From: JAAUUJ01 sp964392245
Lineage (GTDB): Bacteria > Cyanobacteriota > Cyanobacteriia > Thermostichales > Thermostichaceae
Length of the DNA stretch: 64,000 nucleotides
NCBI GenBank assembly: GCA_964392245.1
Contig: CAYMOX010000001.1
Coordinates: 1 to 64,000, forward strand
Reading direction: 5' to 3'
Positions 1-6,690 of the stretch are shown piece by piece. Under the pieces are notes generated by a model. That model was not told the origin of the DNA. It did not search any database and saw nothing but the letters and a program-made list of their open reading frames with translations. Every line of letters starts with the position of its first letter. Position 1 is the first letter of the stretch. Both the position numbers and the translations under genes were made by a program.

Positions 1-14
1 CATAGCCTGAGACC

Positions 15-671
15 CTAGCACATTATGGCTTCCATGAGAACGAAATAGCCCTGGTATCGCAGAACTAAGTCTGCATCAATTTGTGAGGAGAAAATAGCAA
101 AAACTGGTAAGTATCCATTAGCCCACGCAACGGCAATATTATCGATGTCTGCATTTTGCCTTTTGCTATCCTTGCTTTTATAACCTTGTCGAACCTCAAA
201 TACTGCTCCTCTTGCTGGATTAGGCACCATTAAAGATGTACTGTAATTGGCTATCCACTCAATTACTCTTGCTTTCACTTCGGAGTTTTGAATTGCATCA
301 AGTTCTAATCGAGCATCTAATGATAGTGTTTTATCTTTATCGTTTTTCGTTTTAGCAATATAAGACCAAGTTGCATTGCGAGGATTTTCGTATCCTGCAC
401 TATCTATCACAATCTGCCTAAATAAATTTTCGCAACCCTTTCCAACTTGGCGATAAACCGAAGTCATTCCGCCAGCAGCTTTGTGTGCAGCATACATCAA
501 ATCCGAATTCAGACCAATCCAGGAGTAGAACGGATCTGCTCCATAAAGTGATAGAAATCCATATAAATTAAGGCCTTCCTCTCTGTTACCTAAACCAAAT
601 TTTGGCTTATACCGCCTACAAACTTTGATAGGGTCTAAAAATCTTTTGAGGTACAGGTTTTCGTCAGTCAC
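15..671 (-). CDS. Cassette-borne hypothetical protein, possible restriction-type nuclease
   Basis: A complete 218-residue ORF with a GTG start, about 100 bp downstream of the attC at 775-871, so probably the gene of the next cassette. Base composition is clearly more AT-rich than the core genes. No signal peptide or membrane segment is visible. A Lys/Asp-rich stretch near residues 158-172 (EVRQGYKSKDSKRQ) follows a hydrophobic strand, and a second hydrophobic strand comes after it. This is reminiscent of a PD-(D/E)XK restriction-enzyme core, but I cannot assign a family. Cassettes often carry restriction or defence genes, so a type II nuclease is possible; no methyltransferase is seen beside it. 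The cassette's own attC would lie beyond the left edge. Confidence 0.6.
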   Translation of the reverse strand: MTDENLYLKRFLDPIKVCRRYKPKFGLGNREEGLNLYGFLSLYGADPFYSWIGLNSDLMYAAHKAAGGMTSVYRQVGKGCENLFRQIVIDSAGYENPRNATWSYIAKTKNDKDKTLSLDARLELDAIQNSEVKARVIEWIANYSTSLMVPNPARGAVFEVRQGYKSKDSKRQNADIDNIAVAWANGYLPVFAIFSSQIDADLVLRYQGYFVLMEAIMC

Positions 672-774
672 AATGAATCTTTAAGTTTTGCTGGACAACC
701 AAGTATACCGCCAACACGAGCTTAACCGACTCACTGATAACTTAGCAGTACTGTCCCCACCAGTAACCTAAGCC

Positions 775-871
775 ACCTAACGGATTGAAGTCACTGGCAG
801 CCGATATACCTCTTGCATCAGCGCCCCAACCCACGCTTCCCACGGCTGTCCAGTGGAATGATGGGTTAGGC
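775..871 (-). other. attC recombination site
   Basis: Read on the minus strand, the site begins with R'' GCCTAAC (865-871) and ends with R' GTTAGGT (775-781). Inside are two perfectly paired blocks: on the plus strand CACTGG (792-797) with CCAGTG (850-855), and CAGCCG (798-803) with CGGCTG (843-848). A single extrahelical T at 849 separates the blocks on one arm only. The unpaired central spacers are 10 and 9 nt and the apical loop is 39 nt. This is standard attC architecture in a 97-bp site, well inside the known size range. Confidence 0.85.
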
Positions 872-926
872 CAGAAACCAGAAGCAACAAGACCTTGAGC
901 GACTCAGGATTAACATAAACTAGCAT
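777..926 (-). CDS. Small cassette ORF of unknown function
   Basis: A 49-codon ORF starts at ATG 926 with AAGGA about 8 nt upstream; a TTG at 1037 would lengthen it to 86 codons. It holds one short hydrophobic stretch (SLKVLLLLVSGL). Its last third is encoded by the attC itself, and the TAG stop lies inside the R' box. Genes ending inside their attC are common in cassettes, but the ORF is short, has no recognisable family and may be spurious. It is the best coding candidate in this cassette. Confidence 0.25.
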   Translation of the reverse strand: MLVYVNPESLKVLLLLVSGLTHHSTGQPWEAWVGALMQEVYRLPVTSIR

Positions 927-1345
927 AACCGATCGTCCTTGCGCTGACAACCCCTCAACGGGACAACCTCCAGCCACGATCGTCTCCGAAACCTTCCCAA
1001 CCACCAACCTCGATCGTCCAGGAAAACCCTCGATCAACCGTCACCGTAGCAACTTTCAAAGACCGTCAGTTCTTAAACCTTGAAAAACGCTAGCCTCGAT
1101 CGTTGAGTCAGAACATCTATCAAACGTCGCATTCAACATCTTGAACGATCATCGGCTTTCCAACCTTAAAAAACTCCCATCTCGATCGAAGTGCCAAAAC
1201 CTTTATCAACCGTCAACTTCAGAACCTTAAACAACCGCCATCGCTACAACGCAAAGCAACATCAACCCAGATCGATAGTTCAAAATTCAAGCCAACTGTC
1301 AGTTTTGGAACCTACAACAACGCAAAACCTAACGCAGCAGCCTAA
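781..1345 (-). mobile_element. Gene cassette with little coding content
   Basis: This interval is bounded by the G/TT crossover points of the R' boxes at 1340-1346 and 775-781, giving a 565-bp cassette in leftward orientation. Apart from the 49-codon ORF near its end it has no convincing gene. The upstream 300 bp is a degenerate AT-rich repeat field rich in CGATCG. It could be a cassette with a non-coding or regulatory cargo, or the decayed remains of a gene. Confidence 0.6.
925..1260. repeat. Degenerate CGATCG-rich repeat field inside the cassette
   Basis: CGATCG occurs at about 929, 978, 1012, 1097 and 1183, interspersed with variants of CAACCGTCA, AACCTT and CAAACGTC at roughly 60-90 bp spacing. 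The repetition is imperfect and the unit is hard to define by eye. No open frame covers the field convincingly. Confidence 0.35.
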
Positions 1346-1425
1346 CGGTGAAGTGCAGCGGCGGCAGATAATCTCAAATGCAATGCCAGTAGCCCTTGTC
1401 CGTCCGCTGCCACGCAATGTTAGCT
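1340..1425 (-). other. attC recombination site of the SDR cassette
   Basis: On the minus strand R'' is AGCTAAC (1419-1425) and R' is the consensus GTTAGGC (1340-1346). The L arms pair as GCAGCGGCGG (1355-1364) with CCG plus CCGCTGC (1400-1402 and 1404-1410), with one extrahelical T at 1403. That base lies on the same arm as in the 775-871 site. The apical loop is 35 nt and the total is 86 bp. A second GTTRRRY-like box (GTTAGGT) lies 6 nt beyond R'. The site is about 170 bp downstream of the SDR stop codon, as expected for the end of that cassette. Confidence 0.8.
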
Positions 1426-1594
1426 AGCTATTGACGTTTATACGGTCGGCAACCTTAGAGCTAATTTCTTAAGAGGGCCAGGATCACCTGTTGGCAAGAC
1501 TTTCAGGATTTCACTCCCCTGAACGCATAAGAGGGCCAAAGCCTTGCTGCATAAGGGCTTGAGCTGTCTTTAGATTTACTTTAGAAATAGGCTC

Positions 1595-2503
1595 TTACCA
1601 CTTTCGCGATCGCGGATGAAAACCGAGTTCTTTTTTGACTTTCTGATTCGATGCTCCCCGTAATTGAGTGGCATAGTAAACCGCATCTTCTCCGTGGGTT
1701 TGGAGCATTTCCGTAACCGTCACAGAAGGAGGGGGCTCAGCACCCAGCCATTGGGCATAGGCAGGCAGCCACTTGGACATTGGCACAGGATCATCGTCCA
1801 CTACATTGTACGCGCCAGGTTGTCCTTGCTCAATCGCTATGGCAGTCGCCACTGCCGCATCCTCTATGTGAATCCAAGACCATACGCCCTGTCCTTTCCC
1901 CACCAAGGGAAACGCCTGCTGGCGGACTTGGGCAGCCATATCGCCATCGGAGGCATACCACGTTCCAGGGCCATAGAAGAACCCATAGCGCAAAGCTACC
2001 CCTATCATCGAACCTACCTGGAATACTCGTGCCTCCAGTTCAGCATAGAGGCGAGTGCCAGATGAGATCGCAGGAGAACCCTCAATGGCAAAGGGAGTGG
2101 CTTCATCTGCTAATCCTTCACCGGGGGCATACCAAAACCCACAGGATTGGATTGCGTAGCGCTGGGTGCCTGCTCTTTGAGCAGCTGTTAGGAGGTTTGC
2201 TCCTCCCTCTTGGCGGGTGCGATCGTTGACGGCAGCCGCCGCACTCATCGACTGGCGGGTATAGGTTTTGGGCAAGGCGGTTAGCTGGTCAATAATCCCT
2301 TCGGGTTGAATGCGAGAGATGACTTGCTCAGTATCTTCGGGATTCAACACATCAACGATTGCTGGGGTAGCTCCTTGCTCAGCAAGATACTGTGCCCTTG
2401 CCTGAGAGCGAGTTAGCCCAAACACCTCATGACCTCTGGCAACCAATTGGGCAATCAATGGACGACCGATCGCTCCTGTTGCGCCTGCAACTAAAATTCT
2501 CAT
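1595..2503 (-). CDS. NAD(P)-dependent epimerase/dehydratase-type oxidoreductase (extended SDR)
   Basis: A 302-residue protein with an N-terminal Rossmann motif GATGAIG (residues 7-13). The body resembles NAD-dependent epimerase/dehydratase proteins, including an SxxF/Y-type active-site region near SCGFWYAPG and a WSWIHIEDAA stretch typical of the family. The substrate is not predictable. The C-terminus is short (GFHPRSRKW, then stop), and the last codons overlap a GCGATCGC palindrome at 1606-1613. The gene lies between the candidate attC at 2538-2583 and the strong attC at 1340-1425, so it forms a single-gene cassette of about 1.2 kb. Stress or detoxification roles are common for such cassette enzymes, but that is inference. 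Confidence 0.8.
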   Translation of the reverse strand: MRILVAGATGAIGRPLIAQLVARGHEVFGLTRSQARAQYLAEQGATPAIVDVLNPEDTEQVISRIQPEGIIDQLTALPKTYTRQSMSAAAAVNDRTRQEGGANLLTAAQRAGTQRYAIQSCGFWYAPGEGLADEATPFAIEGSPAISSGTRLYAELEARVFQVGSMIGVALRYGFFYGPGTWYASDGDMAAQVRQQAFPLVGKGQGVWSWIHIEDAAVATAIAIEQGQPGAYNVVDDDPVPMSKWLPAYAQWLGAEPPPSVTVTEMLQTHGEDAVYYATQLRGASNQKVKKELGFHPRSRKW

Positions 2504-2537
2504 TGGGATTTTTCCTTGAAATGACGGATTTTATAAC

Positions 2538-2583
2538 GTCTAACAGGGGCATTTGCTACCCTTGCTGCCCAGTTCTGGTTGAC
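2538..2583 (-). other. Candidate degenerate attC between GNAT and SDR genes
   Basis: Minus-strand R' GTTAGAC (2538-2544) fits the consensus exactly. The opposite box is only GTCAAC (2578-2583), one base short. Between them GGGCA (2547-2551 on plus) pairs with TGCCC (2566-2570). The total of 46 bp is shorter than usual attC sites, and no extrahelical base is evident. It fills most of the 84-bp gap between the two genes, which supports it. Confidence 0.4.
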
Positions 2584-2586
2584 TTT

Positions 2587-3102
2587 TCAGGCACCATCAA
2601 AAGCGGGGTGATAAGTGACTATCCCTTGCACATTCTGCAGATAACCGGGCTGCAATTCCAGCATCATGAATGCTTCGACAGGCACATCGTAAACACAGCG
2701 GAGACCATCTCGATCAGTCGAGACAAACCCAAAACGGGGATAGTAACTGGGATGACCAAGCACCACCACTGCCCCATAGCCCAACGCTTGACAACCTGCC
2801 AAACCAGAACGGATCAGGGCTGAACCTATCCCTTGCCGCTGATACGCTGGCAGAACCGCCATGGGAGCCAAACCCATCACCTTGAGGTCGTCCCGTTCTG
2901 AAACATGGACAGGAGAAAAGAAGATATGCCCCACGATCGCGGCATCTACGATGGCAACCTGGGAAATCGTGGGCTGCGCCATCTGGCGCAGTCGATCAAC
3001 CAAGTTGGCCTCAAAGGTTGTGGGAAAGGCCGCCAAGTTCACGGCTCGGATGGCTGCTATATCTTCTGGCTGTTCCGCTCTAATGGTGATGTTTTCATGC
3101 AT
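2587..3102 (-). CDS. GNAT-family N-acetyltransferase (YhbS-like)
   Basis: From ATG 3102 this is 171 residues. The start MHENITIRAEQPEDI matches the usual GNAT beginning; an upstream in-frame start would add eight residues and run nearly into the VOC stop. The acetyl-CoA pyrophosphate-binding motif QRQGIGSAL follows the LAPMAVLPAY strand, and HPSYYPRFGF matches the YhbS-type C-terminal half. Expected activity is acetyl transfer to a small-molecule or protein amine; the substrate is unknown. It is the last gene of the tight leftward run DUF2703-sigZ-Mpo1-VOC-GNAT, 25 bp after the VOC stop, and is followed by the candidate attC. Confidence 0.8.
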   Translation of the reverse strand: MHENITIRAEQPEDIAAIRAVNLAAFPTTFEANLVDRLRQMAQPTISQVAIVDAAIVGHIFFSPVHVSERDDLKVMGLAPMAVLPAYQRQGIGSALIRSGLAGCQALGYGAVVVLGHPSYYPRFGFVSTDRDGLRCVYDVPVEAFMMLELQPGYLQNVQGIVTYHPAFDGA

Positions 3103-3127
3103 AGAAAACCCCGAAATTCCACTCAAA

Positions 3128-3490
3128 CTACGAGGCTACTTCAAAGAAAGTAATCAGGTTGCCATCTTCATCCAGGATGGCAAATTCACGAGTACCCCAG
3201 GGTTTAGCCTGGAGAGGCGCATTATTGTGAATTACGCCCTTGGGTTGCAATTCAGTATACAAAGAATCAATGTCCTCAACCTTGATATGGCAAGCAGTGT
3301 TTTCAGCTATGTGCTTTTCAGAACAAGCCCAGAAATGAGTTTCCACAGAATCTCGCCGTACAACACCATAGACTGCTGATTCTGCATGGATTTTGGTAAA
3401 GCCCAAAACTGTGCAGTAGAACTAGATAGCTTTACCAATATTTAACGAAGCCAAAATCGGCACCGCGCCATTAAAGACTAGTTTACCCAT
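3128..3490 (-). pseudogene. VOC/glyoxalase-family protein interrupted by an in-frame TAG
   Basis: Starting at ATG 3490, with AGGAGG about 4 nt upstream inside the preceding gene, the frame encodes a 120-residue VOC-fold protein of the bleomycin-resistance/glyoxalase type. Codon 23 (3422-3424) is TAG. The frame continues on both sides without a shift: LNIGKAI, stop, FYCTVLGFTK, where an ordinary residue such as Glu is expected before FY. One G-to-T change from GAG would explain it. The downstream part has the family signatures (AILDEDGNLITFFE). Internal restart at a downstream ATG would lose the first strand of the fold. A sequencing error is the main alternative. Confidence 0.8.
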
Positions 3491-3491
3491 T

Positions 3492-3836
3492 TCACCTCCT
3501 TATCTGTGCATCTTGAGATGGAGCAGCTAACCAGTTTTCCTGAAATTTACCCAATAGCACAAACTTCGGAAACGTATAAAACTGCTCAATGTACAGTCGA
3601 GTCACAAAATTCAAGCTGTTGCGAAAGGGGGCTGGAGTTTTTGCCTCCAGCGCGTGTCCTTGGCGCTGCATTCCTAGAGATACAACCGCTAAACTAATCC
3701 ACATCAAGGCTGGCAGGGGCTTTTGCTGGGCGATCGCACTCACCAGCCCAAAATGTGCAGCAATGAAGAGAGGAACGGCAATCAAATGGATCAGCAAGTT
3801 GGTTCGGTGAGTATGGACTTGAGCATAGGTCTTCAT
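3492..3836 (-). CDS. Mpo1-like/DUF962-type small membrane protein
   Basis: A 114-residue protein from ATG 3836, directly after the sigZ stop; an upstream TTG is less likely. It begins MKTYAQVHTHRTNLLIHLI and has two hydrophobic segments (around residues 17-37 and 45-55). NSLNFVTRLYIEQFYTFP then lies near the C-terminal third. The HTHRTNxxxH pattern and size resemble Mpo1-like/DUF962 proteins, some of which are Fe(II)-dependent dioxygenases acting on lipids. The assignment rests on pattern recognition only. Its last codons supply the ribosome binding site of the VOC gene, so the two are probably translationally coupled. Confidence 0.6.
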   Translation of the reverse strand: MKTYAQVHTHRTNLLIHLIAVPLFIAAHFGLVSAIAQQKPLPALMWISLAVVSLGMQRQGHALEAKTPAPFRNSLNFVTRLYIEQFYTFPKFVLLGKFQENWLAAPSQDAQIRR

Positions 3837-3838
3837 CG

Positions 3839-4450
3839 TTAATTCCCCTGGCAAGAACAGCGAGATTTTTCCGGTTCCTGAGAACCGCAGCCTGCCCCCT
3901 GCTTCAATTGGTAATCGAGTACATTTCCAAGTCGATCGCGCTCGATTTCACAGCACTGCAACAGCATCGCCTTTAACTGTTGCCGACCGCGCTGCACCCG
4001 CGACTTTGCGCCAGATAGAGAAAGTCCTAGTCGCTCTGCTGCTGCTTTTTGGGTCATACCTTCTAGTTCCACTAGCCGCAGGGCTTCCTGGTAAGTAGAG
4101 GGTAAAGCCTGAAGCATTGGCTGCAAGCAGGTAGCTAGTTCCTGATTCAAGGTAGCGTCTGCTTCCTCATCGACCCAAGGGTTAGCAGCTAGCTCTATTT
4201 CTCGCTCGGTAGCCACGTCCCACCACTTGGAGGAAGAGCGGTAGTGGTCAATTACAGCATGGCGGGCAATCTGAAAGATCCAGGACACCAAGCGATCGCG
4301 ATCTCTCACGGTGGAGAGGCGGTGATGAATTCGCAGAAACACGTCCTGCAAGATGTCATCCGCATCAGCGGGGTTTTTCACCCGTTGTTGAATGAATCGG
4401 TACAGGCGATCGTGAAACACCTGCCAGAGTGCTGTCAGATCAGTATCCAT
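3839..4450 (-). CDS. sigZ: ECF RNA polymerase sigma factor SigZ
   Basis: The start at ATG 4450 is preceded by AGGAGGAGC. The 203-residue protein has sigma region 2 (DADDILQDVFLRI, about residues 29-41) and region 4 with its helix-turn-helix (MTQKAAAERLGLSLSGAKSRVQRG). The SigZ-type tail CCEIERDRLGNVLDYQ is followed by a Cys-rich end (CGS...CSC). It directs RNA polymerase to a small stress regulon. The partner DUF2703 gene starts 20 bp upstream and three genes follow with almost no spacing, so sigZ probably drives its own operon. The Cys tail suggests metal or redox sensing, which is inference. No separate anti-sigma gene is seen. Confidence 0.9.
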   Translation of the reverse strand: MDTDLTALWQVFHDRLYRFIQQRVKNPADADDILQDVFLRIHHRLSTVRDRDRLVSWIFQIARHAVIDHYRSSSKWWDVATEREIELAANPWVDEEADATLNQELATCLQPMLQALPSTYQEALRLVELEGMTQKAAAERLGLSLSGAKSRVQRGRQQLKAMLLQCCEIERDRLGNVLDYQLKQGAGCGSQEPEKSRCSCQGN

Positions 4451-4473
4451 CACCGCTCCTCCTGTTGGTCAAA

Positions 4474-5124
4474 CTACCGACATCCACAAGATGCAGGTAC
4501 CGCTGTTGCCGTACCACAGCAAGATGTCTTTTCCTCTGCTTCGCAGCAGGTAGCCTGTTCGCTGACATCACAACAACTGGATGCTGTCGCAGTCGGCGTA
4601 TTAGTAAGACTTTCCGAAAGAACCGCTTGTGCCTGCCGACCGGCAAAAAACTGTCTTAGGTTATCCGGTACGCCAGTATAGGGCTGGGGAGCCGCTAGTA
4701 CCGTAGATGTATTGCCGTAGATCGCTGCCAGCATCGCATCGATAATCATCCCGACTGGAGCCTCGGTATACTCTTCGCCACGGTAACGCCAGACTCGGCA
4801 GGCAACTCCCCCGTTGCAGCCACACAGATCGCTACAGGCATCGCAGGGACTTTCCACCGTCTCTAAGGCAATATCCCTGCCATTGATACGGATGGTGGGA
4901 GAGGTGACAAACTGGTGCTGGCGAGCTTGTTCTTCTGACTCAATTAGCCGTTGGATGACAGATACTGTAGTGCCAGTTGCCTCTAAAACTCCTTGCAAAA
5001 GCGTGATCGCCTGCTGAATGTTTGTCCACGAACCAACGCAGCGGGTACAAGTGTTGAGGTCTAATGCTAGTAACTCAATCTCTACAGTACGAGGGGACTG
5101 GGAATGGATCATCTGAGAATTCAT
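4474..5124 (-). CDS. DUF2703 cysteine-rich protein, SigZ partner
   Basis: From ATG 5124, with GGAG 9 nt upstream, this is 216 residues; a longer frame to 5169 has no better start. The core matches DUF2703: ALDLNTCTRCVGSW, SPTIRINGRDI and ESPCDACSDLCG, ending in RVWRYRGEEYTEAP. A long C-terminal tail follows with CCDV, CCEAEE, CCGTA and CGCR pairs, well suited to binding metal or metalloid thiolates. Such proteins are found next to sigZ, and the cysteines suggest a sensor or chaperone role for heavy metal or arsenic stress, but function is unproven. It is the first gene of the leftward operon. Confidence 0.75.
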   Translation of the reverse strand: MNSQMIHSQSPRTVEIELLALDLNTCTRCVGSWTNIQQAITLLQGVLEATGTTVSVIQRLIESEEQARQHQFVTSPTIRINGRDIALETVESPCDACSDLCGCNGGVACRVWRYRGEEYTEAPVGMIIDAMLAAIYGNTSTVLAAPQPYTGVPDNLRQFFAGRQAQAVLSESLTNTPTATASSCCDVSEQATCCEAEEKTSCCGTATAVPASCGCR

Positions 5125-5246
5125 ACAAGTTTTCTCCAATCTAGAAACTGAGCACAACCCCGTGCTCATCTTGAAAGACGGAGAACTTACAGAAAGGACG
5201 CAAAGTCTGAGCGGTGTGGTTTGGAGAAGAAATCCTCAGCCGTGCT

Positions 5247-5338
5247 AGCTAACGGGGAACTCAGCGGCGCGATCTATCTCATTCAAAAAACTAGCACAGT
5301 CGGGGTGATCGAAGCGTCCCTTGCAGTGGATGTTAGAA
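5247..5338 (-). other. Weak attC-like pair upstream of the sigZ operon
   Basis: On the minus strand TTCTAAC (5332-5338) and GTTAGCT (5247-5253) bracket 92 bp, each box one mismatch from consensus. The arms pair only loosely (for example GGGAC with GTTCCC, and GATC with GATC). A separate inverted repeat GTGCTAG/CTAGCAC spans 5242-5297. If real, it would end a gene-less 131-bp cassette next to attI. Confidence 0.25.
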
Positions 5339-5377
5339 AATCTTAATCGATCAAGCCAGACTTTAGACAAGAAAACC

Positions 5378-5384
5378 ATCTAAC
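5378..5384 (-). other. attI-like core upstream of intI
   Basis: The minus strand reads CAAGTTAGATGG, a GTTRRRY core with the leading AA seen at integron insertion points. It lies 169 bp upstream of the integrase start, where attI is expected, and close to the point where base usage changes. The accessory integrase-binding sites cannot be defined by eye. Confidence 0.45.
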
Positions 5385-5395
5385 TTGTATTCTAC

Positions 5396-5420
5396 GGGAT
5401 TATCAGATCCGTATAATCCC
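5396..5420. promoter_or_regulatory. Perfect 8-bp inverted repeat in the intI upstream region
   Basis: GGGATTAT and ATAATCCC are separated by 9 bp, and the right arm contains TATAAT at 5412-5417. It sits between the attI-like core and intI. It may be an operator over a promoter or an integrase-binding site; which one cannot be told from sequence. Confidence 0.4.
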
Positions 5421-5552
5421 AAGATAATGGTTTTATACAATGTCTATATAGTACGATAGCAGTCCTGCCTTGTCGAGGATCCTCTCCTCAAGGATCTCTT
5501 TCGCTATCCAGCCTCCTGATAATGACTTATTTACTCCTCTAGATAACGTACT

Positions 5553-6533
5553 ATGCCTTCCCCCAGCCAACCTTCTCCTCCCAAGCTCATGGATCGGGTT
5601 CAGCAAACCGCCCGACTCAAGCACCTCAGCCTCAGAACCGAACGATCCTATGCCCAATACATTCGCCAGTACATCTACTTTCACGACAAAAAGCATCCCA
5701 AAGACATGGGAGTCCCCGAGATCCGAGATTTCCTGGTTCATATGGCTTCAGAAGGCAATGTGGCTGCTTCAACACAAAATGTCGCCCGATCCGCCTTACT
5801 TTTTCTTTACCGAGATGTATTGCAGATGCCCCTGGCAGATCTCGATCCGATCCCCCCTGCCAAGCGCCCCAGTCGCATTCCTGTGGTGTTTAGCAAAGCA
5901 GAAGTCAAAGCCGTGCTATCTCAACTGGATGGGATCCATCATCTCATGGCCAGTTTGCTCTACGGATCCGGTCTGCGCTTAATGGAATGCCTGCGCTTGC
6001 GGGTGAAAGATCTGGATTTTGACTACAAGCAGATCATCATTCGTGATGGCAAAGGGCGGAAGGATCGGGTCACCATGATGCCCTCCTCGACAATCGAACC
6101 TCTGAAACTTCAGCTGCAACGAGCAAAGCTACTGCATCAAGAAGATCTGGCTCAGGGATATGGACTGGTTTATCTTCCGGATGCCCTGGAGCGTAAGTAC
6201 AGTAACGCCAATCGAGAGTGGTCCTGGCAATGGGTTTTCCCCGCTGCTCGCCTGTCTGTGGATCCCAGAACCCAGCAGATCCGTCGCCATCACCTGGGAG
6301 AAACCATGCTGCAAAAAGCGGTGAAACAAGCCATTCAAAAAGCAGGGATCAGTAAGAAAGGCAGCTGTCACACTTTACGCCACAGCTTTGCTACTCACTT
6401 ATTAGAAGCAGGTTACGATATCCGCACCATTCAGGAACTTCTGGGACATGAGGATATTCGAACCACCATGGTTTATACCCATGTGTTGAATCAGGGGGGA
6501 CAGGGGGTGAAAAGTCCGCTAGAGATGATCTAA
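5553..6533 (+). CDS. intI: Integron integrase (IntI-family tyrosine recombinase)
   Basis: A 326-residue tyrosine recombinase. An N-terminal SAM-like DNA-binding domain (about 12-100) precedes the catalytic domain. Catalytic residues are R142 (GSGLRLMECLRLR), K167 or K170 (DGKGRKDR), H273 and R276 (HTLRH), H299 (LLGHED) and Y308 (VYTHV). Between residues 211 and 247 lies the insertion that separates IntI from XerC/D (ALERKYSNA, then WQWVFPA, then RRHHL), and the tail is the usual GGQGVKSPLE. All catalytic residues and a normal length imply an active enzyme that inserts and excises cassettes by attI x attC recombination. It is transcribed away from the leftward cassettes. Unlike the DNA to its left, it carries GGATCC motifs like the core genome, so the platform is probably resident. 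Confidence 0.93.
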   Translation: MPSPSQPSPPKLMDRVQQTARLKHLSLRTERSYAQYIRQYIYFHDKKHPKDMGVPEIRDFLVHMASEGNVAASTQNVARSALLFLYRDVLQMPLADLDPIPPAKRPSRIPVVFSKAEVKAVLSQLDGIHHLMASLLYGSGLRLMECLRLRVKDLDFDYKQIIIRDGKGRKDRVTMMPSSTIEPLKLQLQRAKLLHQEDLAQGYGLVYLPDALERKYSNANREWSWQWVFPAARLSVDPRTQQIRRHHLGETMLQKAVKQAIQKAGISKKGSCHTLRHSFATHLLEAGYDIRTIQELLGHEDIRTTMVYTHVLNQGGQGVKSPLEMI

Positions 6534-6690
6534 CAACCGCTGGTCAGATCAGGCAGATGCTGCCTTCCACGATGAAGAAGATGTGCACGAAGGGGTCTGA
6601 AAGGAATCCGTAGTTTTCATGGAAAGTTCAGGTTTCTGATGCAGAGTAGGAACAGACTTGACTGAGCGACGCCGATCGAAGGAGCCCACC

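Larger units (their letters stand above)
1..6533. mobile_element. Chromosomal integron: integrase, attI-like core, leftward cassettes
   Basis: An IntI-type integrase (5553-6533, rightward) faces away from a block in which every gene is transcribed leftward, the classic integron layout. Two well-formed attC sites lie at 775-871 and 1340-1425, both oriented for cassettes read leftward. Two weaker candidates (2538-2583, 5247-5338) and an attI-like GTTAGAT core (5378-5384) are also present. Nucleotide usage changes near 5.4 kb: left of it there is GCGATCGC and no GGATCC that I could find, right of it GGATCC is common. The array continues past the left edge of the window. The layout and sites are seen; integrase activity is inferred. 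The 2.7-kb five-gene segment may be a multigene cassette or older flanking DNA. Confidence 0.75.

Noticed and set aside
720..781. Further attC between GCTTAAC (720-726) and ACCTAAC (775-781)
   Set aside because: Both boxes are in the same orientation and no paired arms lie between them.
1191..1427. 78-codon plus-strand ORF across the 1340-1425 attC
   Set aside because: It runs against the cassette orientation and through the attC; its composition reflects the repeat field.
3128..3406. Short VOC ORF as a complete 92-residue gene
   Set aside because: It lacks the first strand of the fold; the same frame continues upstream of the TAG to an ATG with a strong ribosome site.
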